Origin: Bifiguratus adelaidae
Taxonomy: Eukaryota; Mucoromycota; Endogonomycetes; Endogonales
NCBI GenBank assembly: GCA_002261195.1
Contig: MVBO01000006.1
Location: 64,878 to 128,877 of the forward strand
Direction: 5' to 3'
Length of the DNA stretch: 64,000 bases
Position 1 is the first letter of the stretch, and each line of letters begins with the position of its first letter. The position numbers were made by a program, and so were the translations under genes. Shown here piece by piece: positions 45,931 to 58,796 of this stretch. Under the pieces are notes generated by a model. The model was not told the origin of the DNA and searched no databases. It saw only the letters and a list, made by a program, of their open reading frames with translations.

Positions 45931-48900
45931 CTATGCTTTAGCTTTACCTTTATCTATAAGTGACGCGGAGGGACTGGAATGGGGTATCTTGGTGACCTCG
46001 TCCTCACCCGGTGCAACGTGCCCGGGTGGCTCGCAAATGAGACAATGGCTGTACCCCACACCCCCGTTCGGTAGGTTGTCCTTCTGGACTTGGATGTCGA
46101 GGCAAGCCGCGTGATAGGCGTGTCCGCATCGATGAACAATGATTTTGGGGATGTCACTGGGGCAATTGCTATCGGAAGCTTGTCCATTTTGCGGTGAGGA
46201 GGGTTGTTCGGTCGAGGAACTCTCGGGCATATCGTTGCTCAGCTTGGCATCGTCCACCAAAGACGGAGATGTATCCCCGGCATTCGCGTCTGTATGGGTA
46301 GTTGAGCTTGCTTGGTATTCATTTGTTGATGTGATCATGTCCAACCAGAAAGGAGCGCCGCAAAGTTCACAAGTCGTCTTGCGTGGTCGCCATCCTCTTT
46401 CACGCTTGACCACGAGCGATTGGACTGCTCGAAAGACATCTTTCTCCAACAGACGTCCCGTCAATTCTAGTAGCTCGCCTTCATACTTGAACGTTTCGAG
46501 AATACCTAGGAAAATGTCTTTAAAGTCTGCGAAATCAGATTTCTCGTTTGGCTGCGACTGAACCAGGCGTACGAGCAGGCGAGGTAGCGAGACCTGAGGG
46601 TTTGCGGTCGACAGTAGCAAGGATGTCAAGATTGAGTGCACAAAAGCCTTGCAGGTAACGATGGTATGAGTTTTGAGCGCAGGCGGCATGGAGCTTCCCT
46701 TCTGAACACTCGATTCGGCGTCTTTGGATAGTGTCAGTTGAGCCAGAATCGTCTTAGATGTGTCAACGAATGTATCCAATAGTTGAAACCATAACGACTC
46801 CGGTTCATTTTGCTTTTCGTTGGCGGTTCCGTTACTGGAGCCCGATAGCGAGTATGCTCGCACATTGGATTCCGTTGCATATTCGCGGCTGTTGCTCTCA
46901 CAAATCTGGATGGCAACCTTGAGTAAGCCGCGGATGTCAATCAAATTGGTCTCTATCGATGCTCTCTCCTCGATAGTCCAGGCGTAAAACTCTGAAGATT
47001 TGTCGGCACCGATCTGGCTGTCTTTGCGGATGATGTCATTGATCTCATCTTTGACGAGAGCGAGAATCTTGCTCAGGGCTTCGCCAGCGTTTCCGGTGGT
47101 TTGCAATATCCAAATCTCCGCCTCTATGACATTATACCGTCGACAAACATTAGGCAGCTTGCCTGAATCATATGTATTCTCGGGAATTGATTGCAAAAAA
47201 CCAAGGACACTGGACGGCTGGAAGTGACAAAGTTGCTCCAGATACATATCCAGAAGTTGCGTTGGCAAGGGAACCGTCTGCACGGAATCCGCTGTGAGTA
47301 GCTCGTCGTTTTGATGGTTGACAACTACGCCCTGGAGATACCAGAAAACGTGCTCCTCAGCATTGTAATCCTCAGCTTCTTCGTCGTGTTCTAGCAGACG
47401 ATTGACCACGTCGTCATCATTTCCTCCAAAGTATCTCGATACCAGTTCGGCAGTCTTTGCTCCGTCAATCTCCACAAAGTCTCGCAACCTCCTCATAAAA
47501 GTTGCCTCGATGTGTCCACGTTGGCGGTTTGTGAGAGACGTCGATAGAGACAATAACCCGTCCATACAGTCAAACACCAAGAAAGGTTGTTCCTTGTCTT
47601 GTAGATAGCACTCTATCAGCTTGCCATATTGCTTGTCAGCCCGGTATACGCCTTGCAAGACTTTGTAAAAGCCGGCTTGAAGATACAGTTGAATCATGAG
47701 TTCTTCATCTGGTGGGTTGTGGACTGCAAGTAGTTGCTGAACTGCCTGCTCTCTTGCTTGGCTAGTACCTGGATTATTTGTAGTACAGAGTTTCTGCAGG
47801 ATCCTTTGCAGTATCAGTGGTGAAATGAGAATGAATGTGCTGTACTTTGGTAAGATGTCGGAGATGAAGATATAGAGAGCCGTTTGAACACTTTCTGCTG
47901 AGGATGATCGAGCAGAGCTGGAACCCTCACTGTCCGGCGACGACCGCGCACTATCAAGGGCATCGCTGGCAGTCGCCGTCGCCAATACGTCCAGTAAGGT
48001 ATTCACGATCAATTGGCGGCTGACCGACTTATTCAATAGGTCGTCATCGACATCTGATGTTAAATTGTCTACTCCGTTGAGCCATGGGTCCTCGAAGGCA
48101 ACCGTCAGAGTGGTGAAAAGACGTTTCGCATTATAGTTGAGGATGATTCGGAGGTAAGGATAGGTTGGTTCGGCGGTGTTGTTATCCGCTGTAAGAATGA
48201 GATGGTCTGTTCCTGGTGGCCAGACGATACACCTTCCAGAAAAGATAAACGCGTACACGCTACTTCGAGCTTCGTGTGCAAGTCTTGCTGGCAAAGGTTT
48301 ACCGTCTGGATGTGCCTTGCCGGTCAGCGTGTGTTCGAGATATTGAAAGAGCTTCTCGAAATCTTCAGTCGACGAGTCGGTCGATCGCTCAAAATATCGA
48401 CTGCCGTCCTCTTCAGCGCCGCCAGTGCAGTACATGGGGCTAACTATAGTCTTGTCGAATTTTGAGGTGGGTGAAAATGCTCGTACAGCATTCTTCATGT
48501 GATCCAGGACATCAATGATCGGCGAAACGAAGTCGTTCAGGCAACGGCTCCATACGTACATTGTCGCATCGAAAAGCCGTTCACGCGAGCATATCGGCAA
48601 TACTTGATCGAGATCAAAACTTTCGGGCGTGACGTGGCAGATGATGCTCTCCAACCGTTTAAAGTATCCTCTGGACGCGTAACAGCTAACGAGATCTTTC
48701 GATAAGTCCGGTGGCAGTGCGGTGATACGATCAGAGACAATGTACGGTTCAAGAGCTTCCAGGAACGTCTCTTGCACACCAGCAGCTATGAAACGATCGT
48801 AAACAAAATCTAGTAGGAACGGAATGTTGTCCATAACGATGCAAGCTTCCATTGTGATGTTTGCGAGGTCCTTGAACATGACGTTGTTGCTTGCTGTCCC

Positions 48901-51900
48901 AGAATTAACCGAATCCTTGTACGACGCTTGTTGACTGGAGAAAGCGTAGTTTAAACTCGCTTCGATGAGTTCCATCAACTTGCTGCCGACTACCTCTTGT
49001 CTCGCATTTTCATTTTCGGGCAGACCGATTATATTATTAGTGTAGTTGCCACAATAGAAAGCTGTCGCTAGAGAAATGGCCTCGAGAAAGTCTCCAGACT
49101 CCACCAATCCCAGAATGCGGTCTGCCCATGAGAGCATGTTGCCAACAAAAAATTGATTCACGCCCTATCATAGACATTAGTCAGCAGCTGTACCCCAAGG
49201 CATTGCCTATGATAAACGTACGAGCAGAAACAATTTGCCTTTATAGCTCCGCAAGCTTTGGGAGAAAGCCAGTTGAACGACACCAGGTGTAACACAGTAT
49301 TCATTCGCCGCCAACGACTCGCTAAAGTAGTCATGAAACACCAATTGCTTGTCCTTTACTGAGATGACATCGATCACCATCAGTGTCTCTCCGTGCAACA
49401 TGACTATATGCTCAGTAGACGTCAGAACGAGCAGTAGCTGATGTGAAGAAGAAGGTAAGCTCACAAGCAATTGTGGATCGAAAAGGCGATGACGAACCTG
49501 CCGGTTGAGCCATTGCAACGCGACAATAGGATCGCGACTCTTCCATTCTCCGTACGCAACGAAATTTAAGGTGGTGGTTTTCTGGCTACCTCCCATGGTA
49601 ACTTTTGACAGAAAGTTCTGCTTTGTCGTGGTATGCTTATCCGTTGAATTGTTTGTTGCTACTTTTCGAACGAAGAGTTGCGTACCCCAGGCAAACGCAA
49701 TCAGTGGATCGGAAGTGATTTTCCCTCCTGGAAGAGCATTAGCAACAGGTTATTGTGTATCTTGGTTGTCTTACCATCCCTATTCGCCAGTCTATAGGAT
49801 GGAAGCCATGCCAAGGCACCCGAGAGAGCACTATCGGCGTTCAGTTGACTTTCAGGTTGCGATGTGGACGTTTTTGGTCTCATTTGCTTGTAGTGAGTTT
49901 GCGGGCTGGGTTTCAAGCCAACGATGACCATCTATCCGGTCGAAATAAGGATCAAGATTCGGTAAACATTATAGCATACCTTATGCGGGGTCAGCAGAGC
50001 GATGAGCGAGAAGCTCTCTGCAAAATGTTTCGCTTGTCCCAATGGCATTGTTTGCATTGCGAACACCGCCGAGGCTTTAGGCCGCCGGTTCAGGTTATCT
50101 TGCGGAATAGAAGGTTTCAACAGTGGTTGAAGATTGTCTGCAATGGGGTATCGTCCAAGAATACGTGTGGTCTCCATGCCGTTGACCATGATGACGCGAT
50201 ATAGGGTGTGCCAAAAAGCCATGCCTCTATTGTCGGCGCTCACGACTTCATCATTGCGCACTCCAACGAACCCCACGTGCACTATCGTCGAGCCATGTAC
50301 ATGTCCTTCCTTTCGTGTTTGAGCATTATCGGTAAGAGATGCCACGCTCTGAAGCGGCTCTATTGTCCGAAGCAGACGTTGAGAGTGGGTAATGTCCCAA
50401 AGCGTTATGAAGCCTGAACTATGACCGACAGCGATACACGTGTGATCTGCCGATATGGCAAGAGCGGTAACTGAGCCATAGTCTGTTCCTAGAGACGACA
50501 TTAGTGAGCGAAAACGAGTGTAGAATAGCCTACCTTTTGTCTCGGCTCCAATGATGCATTTAAGGTTTTGAGAATAGTCGTAAACATACACTTGACCACG
50601 AGAGGTACCAATTGCAATGATACCTCCGACCTATGAGACCCGTGAGACAAGGTACCTTAGATGTATTGCAGGCTCTTACTTACTGCCATGCCAGTCACTA
50701 GTCCGTGATCGCGTCCGTTAGCGTACACATTATCTGAAATTGCGATGAGAGGAGTCCACCGTAAGGTTTCGTACGGTTCCAGCTCTCCTTTACGCCCATC
50801 ACCACTGCCGATACTAGGCGTTATCATGCCGGAACTTTCCGGCCGTAGGGTCGTTTCGCTGTCAGTTGACAGCAAGGAGGGAAGTGAGGACGATGAAAGC
50901 GGTCTTGTGCTTTGCGGTAAGGTATTTGATGTCGCATTATGCGACCTATGATGTAGCGGCGGCTTTATTGTTGGCACCATTGGCATTGACGATAGCCGTT
51001 GGCCGATGGACGGAAAGGACGTAGGCTGGGCTACTGGTGATTGGGGAGCATTGGAGTTGACCGAGGGTGCTGAAAGCGGCAAACTGCTTTGTCTGGAGAT
51101 GTCGGATGCGGAATCCTACCACATGGTGATGAGTCATGTAGGCTATATTCGCTTTGGCAAGCACTCACTAATGCATATATTGCAGAGTCGGTATCAGGAA
51201 ATTCATTGTCCACGAAGTCATCGGATTCGTGATCGGACTCGTTCAAGATAGCTTCCAGAGACATGGAATTGGCTGGAATTCGCGCGTGTTATTGCTCGTT
51301 AAAGTTGCAACGTAACTTTTCTTACCTTGAGAGCTGAATTGCTCATATAAACCTATTTCTTGCGAGACTTCATCCAGCAAATCGGACACGCGCCGCTTTC
51401 TGGCAGCTCCAGAAGTCGTAGTCGTGTCATTGGCTTTCGAGCCAAAGTCGTAGATGCCATTCTGAAGATATATTTCCAAATCATCTCTAATCTGCTGTAG
51501 ACCGGTAATGGCGACGCTGAGGGAAGTCTCAGATGTTCCTGGCAGCTCGAGCTCTGGAATTTTGATGGAAAGATACTTTTGCTCGAGCGCATGCAAGCTT
51601 GGCAAACCCAACAGTGCCCGAGAATGTGCAAGCCTGTTACCCCGCTTTCCGTTCCCGTTTGGCATCGTCGATTGACTTGATTCAGACTGTTGAGATGAAC
51701 TTCTGGCCCTAGTACAGCGTGTCAAAAGTGAGAAACGTGTGCATTGATTGGATCCCTTGCTCACCGAAGCATCTCTTCTGATTGAAGACTTTCTTTGAAG
51801 GGAGTTGTCGCTACCGACGAACTCTCATACGAAAAGGAAGGCAGATATACGTCGGCGGAGAGGGTAGAATCGCCACTTAAAGGTCGTCTGGAGCTCATGG

Positions 51901-52213
51901 TAAAATTGGGTACCGTAGGCAATACCGATCGCTTTTGAACGCTTTCTTCCTCTTCGTCCAAGATATCTCGTAATCGTTGGTCATATTGACCTGCAAATGG
52001 CTTTCTGAATCCCTGCTCACCGTTGATTTTGTTCGCTTCATCTTCTTTTGACTCCTCTTCTGTCTCCTCAAGGTCGCTTGCTTCTCCCAGAGTAGCCTTG
52101 GCAAGAGGAGAATGAGTTCGAGGCGAGTACTCGTGCACCCAAGGGTTATGGGCAATGCCAAGCCCGCCCTCTCCTCCTATCCCCTGCCTATCTGCGTGCT
52201 TCTCGCTAGTCAT
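45931..52213 (-). CDS. VPS8: CORVET subunit VPS8
   Basis: Endosomal tethering subunit that binds Rab5-type GTPases. The N-terminal region is acidic and disordered (from MTSEKHADRQGIGGEGG, with DILDEEEESVQ). The WD40-like part includes YDYSQNLKCIIGAETKG and SVTALAISADHTCIAVGHSS, then GFITLWDITHSQRLLRTIEP (about 50330-50580). The central Vps8 domain starts MNQFFVGNMLSWADRILGLV at 49161 and runs as one exon of about 3.2 kb. The C-terminal RING-H2 is CELCGAPFWLD, then VHRCGHAYHAACLD and SHCLICEPPGH. Five or six introns are all in the 5' half. Upstream of 52213 the frame has no ATG, so that codon is chosen. Confidence 0.92.
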
Positions 52214-52627
52214 GTCAATACTGCAGAGAGGGCAATGGCCCAAAACACCATGGTGACAGACACAAGAACGAACTGCCAATTACAGTGATTTCCAATGTCT
52301 TGTCAATAGAACAATAGAGGAAGGTTCTATGCACAACCCATGAGCAAGGCAAGTAGAGCCATCAATCACGTCGCCTCGCAGGACATCTGTCAGTACTCGA
52401 GTGCTTGCGCTTAGCCGCTGAATCCTCCTAAGGAGTACAAGATATGGTGACATCCTTGCAACATGGGATAAACCAAAATGCGCAAAAGAGACTCCGTCTC
52501 TAACATGGACATGGCCTCAATGCTGCTATAGTGTAAACAGGTACTATGGACCATCAACATACGCTTTCTCTCTCAACTCGTCCATCGCGCTGTCGATAGA
52601 AATTTCGAAAATCTCGCGTCGCGTCTC
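52214..52627. promoter_or_regulatory. Divergent promoter region, VPS8 / GCP2
   Basis: A 414-bp gap between divergent starts. No gene or named element is evident; it is ordinary in size compared with the very short spacers elsewhere in the window. Confidence 0.5.
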
Positions 52628-55600
52628 ATGGTACAATCGCGTCCTGGCTTACAGTCACTGCTGAGGACAGACTTGAGCAAGGATTCTGACAAAAGATCAA
52701 TTGCGCAGGTGAAGGTGGCTGAAAAGGTATGTTATGACGAAGTCTTTTTATTGCCGGCTGACTGACCATGACCTAGTCGCGTAACATTGAAAGCATACCA
52801 TCCTCCCTCATGGGTACTCGACATGCCCTTGGAAATCTCCCCGGAGCGCAACGATATAGCACTTTGGGCACTGCAGCTCGTCCTCTCTCCTTACCATCCA
52901 CTACAGGCTCCAGACCTTTATCAGAAGGTGTCTCCTCTTTCTCACAGAAGACCGCACGACCCGCATATGCCGACCTGGGAACAAAACCAAGCAATAGCCT
53001 TCATTCGCAGGTCCACGGTTCGAGTAAGTCTAGTGCTATTTGCTAGAAAACTATGCTGAACTATGTGACAGGGCAGGAGATACCACCATCGTCAGATGAT
53101 CGGTATCATGGACAAGCCCCGCTTACATCGAGAAAGAAATTGGCAGAGCAAGGGGAGGTGAGGCGGAACATATCTTATATATACGCCGTTACGAACATTT
53201 CTTTATGTAGGCAAGTCATCAGCATGTGCCTTCTGCTGGATCGTACACGTTGGAGCATCAAGAAAAGCGCATGATTGAAGATCTGCTCTTCGTCACGATG
53301 GCAAGTATACTTATAAGTCACTTTTGGATCTGACATTTTGTCTAGGGTATAGACGGCAAGCACATCAAAATCATCCTTCCAAAGGGACTGAGGGAGGAAG
53401 AAGGGGTCGTTCAGGATGAGGATGAAGTGATGGATTTCGAGAACAACATGACCGACGCATCAGCATCTTGGGACGCTGTGAGATTTCATGTGGATAATAC
53501 GCTTGGTAATAGTTTTCATCTCATTTTGTCCCTTACAAGTCCAAACTAACCATCCTGCAGATCCCTCGGCGGCTGATCTAGTCCATCGAATATTGCCCAT
53601 TGCGACGTATTACATGTCGATTGATGCTTTTGTGGAGCTTCATTCTCGATTCGAGTTTGGTTTTGTCAGTCACGCTCTATGTGCCGCCATAAAGAAGCTC
53701 ACAAAGGTATGAATTATGTTCATGACGCTCTGCAGCCTCTGATCGTAATATCAGGAGTTTCTCATCCTCATTGCGCAACTGGAGCACAAACTGCGCTCAG
53801 ATCCCTCATTCACACTCCAAAAATTGTGGTTTTACGTACAGCCAACGATGAACACCATGAGAATCCTGCATTCTCTGGTCACGCAAATTCGCGAGATGGG
53901 CGATCTAGATGACCGACAATCTGCCAATGAAGGCAGCATTACTATGGACGGCTCCATTACGGGCGGCGGCTCCCATGGTGGCGAGGACATTGCTGTTTCT
54001 CCATATCAAAAAGGAGGATCATTATTGTCGATTTTGGCTGAGCGCCTCGTCGGACAATCAGGGGATCCGATGACCAAAAAGTTATATGCTTACTTGCTTG
54101 CACATGCCTCAAAACCATATCTGAATATCCTTGACGCGTGGACCCGACAAGGCGAAATCAAAGATCCCTATAGCGAATTCATGGTGCAAGAAAAGAAGAA
54201 TGTACGGAAGGAGAACATCAAGGAGGNNNNNNNNNNGAGCTTCGATATACCATTCGGGATGTTTCGGTCCCAAAGTTTCTGGACAGCCTCAAAGACAAGG
54301 TGTTGTTGGCGGGCAAATACTTGAATGTCATTCGCGAATGCGGTATACGGATTCAAGCTCCAAGTAGCGAGGACAATACGATGGACGTGGACGAGTCCAT
54401 GAGCCAGTCAAGCTACATTGCACATGGTTCTCGTCGAGACATTATGGACGCCGTGGATGGTGGCAGGTGTGTGCTTGCAAAGGATTGATCGTCGAACAAC
54501 CTGACTAACATCCTGCAAGGTTTATCACCAATCTGGATTTTGCGTACAAATATGCAAATCGTAAGCTTCTAGAGCTTTTGCTTCAGGATCAGGATCTCAT
54601 GGGCGTTTTGAGGTATGTGAGCTTACTACGGCGTCGGTTTGGCCTTGACAAAACGGTCCTATGTTGTAGATCCATGAAGCACTATTTCTTTCTCGATCAA
54701 TCCGATTTCCTCCTTCCGTTTCTGGATGTCGCAAAAGATGAATTGCGGAAGCCCTCTCGTGAGGTGTCCATAACGCGATTACAGTCATTGTTGGATCTGG
54801 TACTCCGCAGTCCATCATCCGTCGCTGCATACGATCCGTATAAGGAAAATGTTAAGGTGGAGATTAGCGGGCTTCGACTTGTCGACCAACTCCTGAGAAT
54901 TATCAACGTCGCTGGATTCGATGGCAATAACTTAGCCGCAGGTAGCAAGGGAGGAAAATGGATAGGAAGTATAACCCCAGGGCTCAAGGAAACCTTGCAA
55001 GGATCAGGCAATACTACCATAGACTCCATTGACTCCGACAAGAGCAATACATCGAATAGCTCTCTCACCGGTAGGAATTGCCGACCCTAGACATACCATG
55101 CGTTCTCACTCAGTGAAACTTAGGCTATGACGCGTTGACGTTGGATTATACTGTCACCTTCCCCTTATCTCTCATTCTTTCTCGCAAGGCGCTCACCAAA
55201 TACCAACTTTTGTTCCGGCATCTGCTCTATCTCAAACACGTCGAATCCCTGCTAAGTGATACTTGGGCTGATCAAAAAGACCCAATATGGCGTCGACCGA
55301 GTCAAAACGCAGACCTAAACCGGTGGAAATTTCGGATATTCGCCCTCCGTAATCGAATGTTGACCTTTGTGCAACAGTTTGCGACCTACGTGACGAACGA
55401 AGTACTGGAGGTGAATTGGAGGATGTTGGAAAATGGCTTATCCAGCATATCAACTGTGGATCAAGTCTTGCAACTTCACTCCGACTTCCTTGACACTTGT
55501 CTCAAGGAATGCATGTTGACTAACGCAAAACTACTACGGGTGAGTGCCTTTGACCTGCTTTCACGCCGTCCAACCTTGATGCCCTTATTGATCATTGTTT

Positions 55601-55964
55601 CGCGTAGATCTATTCGAAACTCATGTCTGCATGTGCGCTGTTCACAACCTATACTGAGCGGTTCACTCGTGCTCTAACATATTTCACCGCTCAAGCTAAA
55701 GGCCATGCTCTACCAGCCATGTCTGTAACTGGGCAAGATATACCACAGTACACGCTTGAGAAGGAAGACAAGATGTTGGGCAAGTTTGAGGAGAACTACC
55801 TTTATCACATCCGTCTGCTCATCGACGCTCTCAACTATTATTCCGTGACGGAAACTCCGCAGTTTGGACTTTTAGTCGTAAGGTTAGATGTCAATATGTA
55901 TTACGCAAGGGACAGAAAGCAGCGGGATTCTGGACCCAAGGACCAAGATCAAATGCAAATGTAG
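52628..55964 (+). CDS. Gamma-tubulin complex component 2 (GCP2/Spc97/Alp4), interrupted by assembly gap
   Basis: A core subunit of the gamma-tubulin small complex that nucleates microtubules at spindle pole bodies. The N-terminus MVQSRPGLQSLLRTDLSKDS is disordered up to about 53080. GRIP1 blocks follow: DLVHRILPIATYYMSIDAFV, SHALCAAIKKLTKEFLILIA, LQKLWFYVQPTMNTMRILHS and AHASKPYLNILDAWTRQGEI. After the gap come LRYTIRDVSVPKFLDSLKDK, VLLAGKYLNVIRECG, RKLLELLLQDQDLMGVLRSM, LTLDYTVTFPLSLILSRKAL and the GRIP2 helices YQLLFRHLLYLKHVESLLSD. It ends DQDQMQM. About nine short introns. The N run at 54227-54236 lies between KKNVRKENIKE and the RYTIR block and removes a few residues or more. Confidence 0.93.
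54227..54236. other. Assembly gap (10 N) inside GCP2
   Basis: Ten Ns within an exon. The true size is unknown; a family member would have roughly ten residues here. Confidence 0.95.
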
Positions 55965-56586
55965 AACTTGTATTATCATCATGTACAGTTACAATAATTG
56001 CTCACAGGGAACTACGGGGCGTTTCAACGTCATTATGCATGCTGGTGCAGGAAAGCTCTCCTGAGATGAGTTTCCCCTGAATTGGGTCTGCGCTCGGATA
56101 ATTTGTGAGTGCGCAGCTGCCAAGCGACAATGCCGTTATGCCAATGGGAGAAGTCAATTAGCAATGGGGCGCTGAAGGCTTCAATTTTCAAGGCGACAGT
56201 GACAGCAAGGACATAATTCCAATGCACTGTGCATACATCCTTCCGTTAACTCTGGTGGCAAGAGACCGCAGATGCTCGTCGGTCATTTGAGCAGATTTGA
56301 CTTGTTTGGAACCGCGCGTCTTGTCAATTGACCTCATTAGTCATACTTTATGCATGGTCCCACGTGTCGGCAACTGCACAAAGCCTGTGATTCGTCAGCG
56401 TGCTTACGTGGCCCTAGCGTCCATTTGCGCAGCAATTCCCAGGCCAATTATTTCGCGAGAATAGTGGCGTCAAATAATGGATGCGCAGCACAGCCTGGAA
56501 ATTTCGGTTCCTTATTCACACATTTTACTGCGGACCATGTTCGAGTATAAATTACCCTCCTTGCTCTCTGTGATCCGTCAATCAAC
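55965..56586. other. Intergenic stretch, GCP2 to GyrI-like gene
   Basis: About 620 bases. A 64-codon minus-strand frame (56033-56227) is open but unrecognised. A CACGTG word lies near 56362. The right end carries the TATA box listed separately. Confidence 0.5.
56546..56552 (+). promoter_or_regulatory. TATA box
   Basis: TATAAAT 35 bp upstream of the ATG at 56587, a rare clear TATA in this window. It suggests regulated or strong expression with a very short leader. Confidence 0.55.
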
Positions 56587-57108
56587 ATGAGCTACTCTGT
56601 TGTTGAAGCCCCCGAGAGACACATTCTCGTAAACGAAGTCCTTGTCAAGAATTATGACGTCTGGTTCTCGCATCACAAGGCGTCTTACGCATACTTGCAA
56701 AACTTCGCCAAGGAAGCTGACATTCCAATCAAGAGCGAAATGAGGGTGTATCCCGAAGATCCAACCAAACTTCCGTTCCGTTTCTGGCATGCCTATAGCT
56801 TGCCTGACGACATGGATATCAATTCAGTTGAATCCAAGATTGCAGCCGCTGGTCTCAAGCCTTCCAATGAGGAAGGCAAAGGCCAACTCAAGACGGCAAC
56901 GCTTAGAAAGACTAGATGCGCCCATCTTGTTCACGACGACGATGGTAACGGGAGAATCAAAGCTGGTTGGGACAAGCTCTTTGGCGCCTTGGAGGCAAGC
57001 AACGAGTGGACTCCTGATACTCGCAATTATGGCTATACTATCTGCAATCCGAGCAACGCCGATCACAGATACGAGTTTTATCTTCCCGTGATTGCTAAGA
57101 ATGATTGA
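56587..57108 (+). CDS. Small soluble protein, possibly GyrI-like/effector-binding fold (173 aa, single exon)
   Basis: Not firmly recognised. The pattern resembles GyrI-like small-molecule-binding domains. It opens with a V-V-E-x-P strand (SYSVVEAPERHILV). A middle charged turn RCAHLVHDDDGNGRIKAGWD leads into an amphipathic helix. It then has EWTPDTRNYGYTICNPSNAD and the terminal YEFYLPV, like the FEIY end of that fold. There is no signal peptide or membrane segment. The gene lacks introns, unlike most neighbours, and has a TATA box. A dioxygenase was considered and dropped because no metal-binding set is visible. Confidence 0.5.
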   Translation: MSYSVVEAPERHILVNEVLVKNYDVWFSHHKASYAYLQNFAKEADIPIKSEMRVYPEDPTKLPFRFWHAYSLPDDMDINSVESKIAAAGLKPSNEEGKGQLKTATLRKTRCAHLVHDDDGNGRIKAGWDKLFGALEASNEWTPDTRNYGYTICNPSNADHRYEFYLPVIAKND

Positions 57109-57364
57109 ATGAAATGATGCATGTAAATCGAATGCGAATGAATTGTTGTTGAATCGTCAATCTTACCCTTTTGCATATGTCCTGATGTTCATGCTTGCAG
57201 AAGATATCACAAATACATCTCATTAAGAGCGATTTCCAACACCGAGCAAAAAAGCGGTGTAGTCATATCAATTTTGAACCACCATTGATCGTGCCTACAT
57301 GGTGATTGAGCGAAATACCGGTCAACTCGCGTCACTTCAAGGTCGCAATCTCATCTGGCGCAAA

Positions 57365-58290
57365 TCAAATATCGAGGATACGTTGATGGGTGACTAGCCC
57401 AGCATCCTGCAATGGCAACACCCAAGCATCAATGGAACTGTCCTTGTTGACGTGCTCATGCCACCATCCCGGGGGAGTGACGAAGCAAGCTTCGGGTTCC
57501 CAGGTAACATGGGTCGGATTGACCAACGTCTCGTCCTCCCGCAGCACCTTGCTCATGCCGGTGTAGCAAGCGCCAGGCGGTGCAGAGATGCATAGATCCA
57601 AAGCCACACTGTTATGGCGGTGAGGTGGCTGTCTATTTCCGGCCGGAAGGACATTGAGCAAAGACCACAATACCTGAATGGTGCAAAACAATGGCAAATT
57701 GAGCGAACAATTGAAACCTGTCAATCTCTACAACCTACATGCGTCAGCGTTTTTGTCTCCTCGACCTTATCCTCGTTAGCTACAAGGATGCCAACTCTGT
57801 TTCGCTTCGTAGACTCTGGATCATGTCTCAATTGCTGCACCTTATCACGCAGGAACTTGGACGTAACCTGGGTAGCCTTGAATGCCGGACTGGAAGGCAA
57901 TGCATGCAAATATTGCAACAACGGCGCATCGTGAATCCAATAGAGCGCAGCACCACCGTGCTCTATCTCCACGTTATCAGCGAAGTGGGTCATTGTTTGA
58001 TCCTTGGTAAAAGGATTGGTAAAAAGATCTCCTTTGGCCCATTGAACCTTTCGGCTTCCTTTGTTCTCGGCATCTTCAATTAAAGTGGAACCTTGACCTC
58101 GAATAACATAGAATCCTTTGCGATGTTGCTTGTGCGCTCGTTTGAATGGATTCGCCCTTGACGATACGAGAAGATTTGGTGAAGTCGGATAACGCACATT
58201 GAGATCCGCGCTCAAATCGAAAGGAGTCACCCGCGTTGGCCCAGTTCGATGGTGCTCGGCGCTCAGCGCTTTGATGGGCACCTCGTGCAT
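57365..58290 (-). CDS. Double-cupin protein, gentisate 1,2-dioxygenase/RmlC-like
   Basis: A bicupin of the fungal gentisate-dioxygenase-like group. The first cupin has TRVTPFDLSADLNVRYPTSP, GFYVIRGQGSTLI and WAKGDLFTNPF. The second, after an intron near 57660-57728, has PPHRHNSVALDLCISAPPGA (a His-X-His metal pair), EACFVTPPGWWHEHVN and ends THQRILDI. The start is uncertain. I give the first ATG (58290), but a coding-like frame continues upstream to about 58387 (DIDPEVIYEYSKV) after a possible acceptor, so a further 5' exon is likely. Substrate is not shown. Confidence 0.75.
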
Positions 58291-58796
58291 TGTAGGGTTG
58301 CTCACTTTGGAGTACTCGTAGATGACTTCAGGATCAATATCAATTGTATTTTGTTTGCGGTGGTCTTTAATATGGCCAACACAAGTCTAATGACCTGTCC
58401 TTTATACTTCTGAATAATCATGCATACAATGATCATACATTTAAACATCGGACACCGATTCACTAGTCCAATTGCCAAGCTATTCCTCGGTTCACTGCAA
58501 CGTCTCTCGGATGTCACGCCCTTAAACAGCAAATGGGTCCTCTTCGGACTGCTCTTTGGTGAATTTGCGGAAATGTGGGAGAAATCTCATCCAGCACACT
58601 GTCGCTCTCACATGGATCGCGAAGGCTTTCGAGCATATGCTTCTTCTAGCCAATAGCGCCTCGTATCAAAGACAAACAATCTAAGCAATGATCATGCGGC
58701 AATGCTAGTCTCCGCACACGCCCGATGGACAGAACACCTTTACCAAAAAGCAGATGTTGCATGACGATTTTGGAATCCTCGGTTTGCTACTATACA
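58291..58796. other. Stretch between cupin 5' end and SWC5 3' end
   Basis: About 500 bases. The left 100 bases are probably coding for the cupin protein. The rest should hold its promoter or first exon and the SWC5 3' end. No other gene is visible. Confidence 0.4.

Noticed and set aside
56033-56227. 64-codon minus-strand frame upstream of the GyrI-like gene
   Set aside because: No recognisable domain, no splice support, and a plain length for chance; mentioned only as an open frame.
56587-57108. DOPA 4,5-dioxygenase assignment for the 173-residue protein
   Set aside because: The expected His-rich metal-binding signature of that family is not present.
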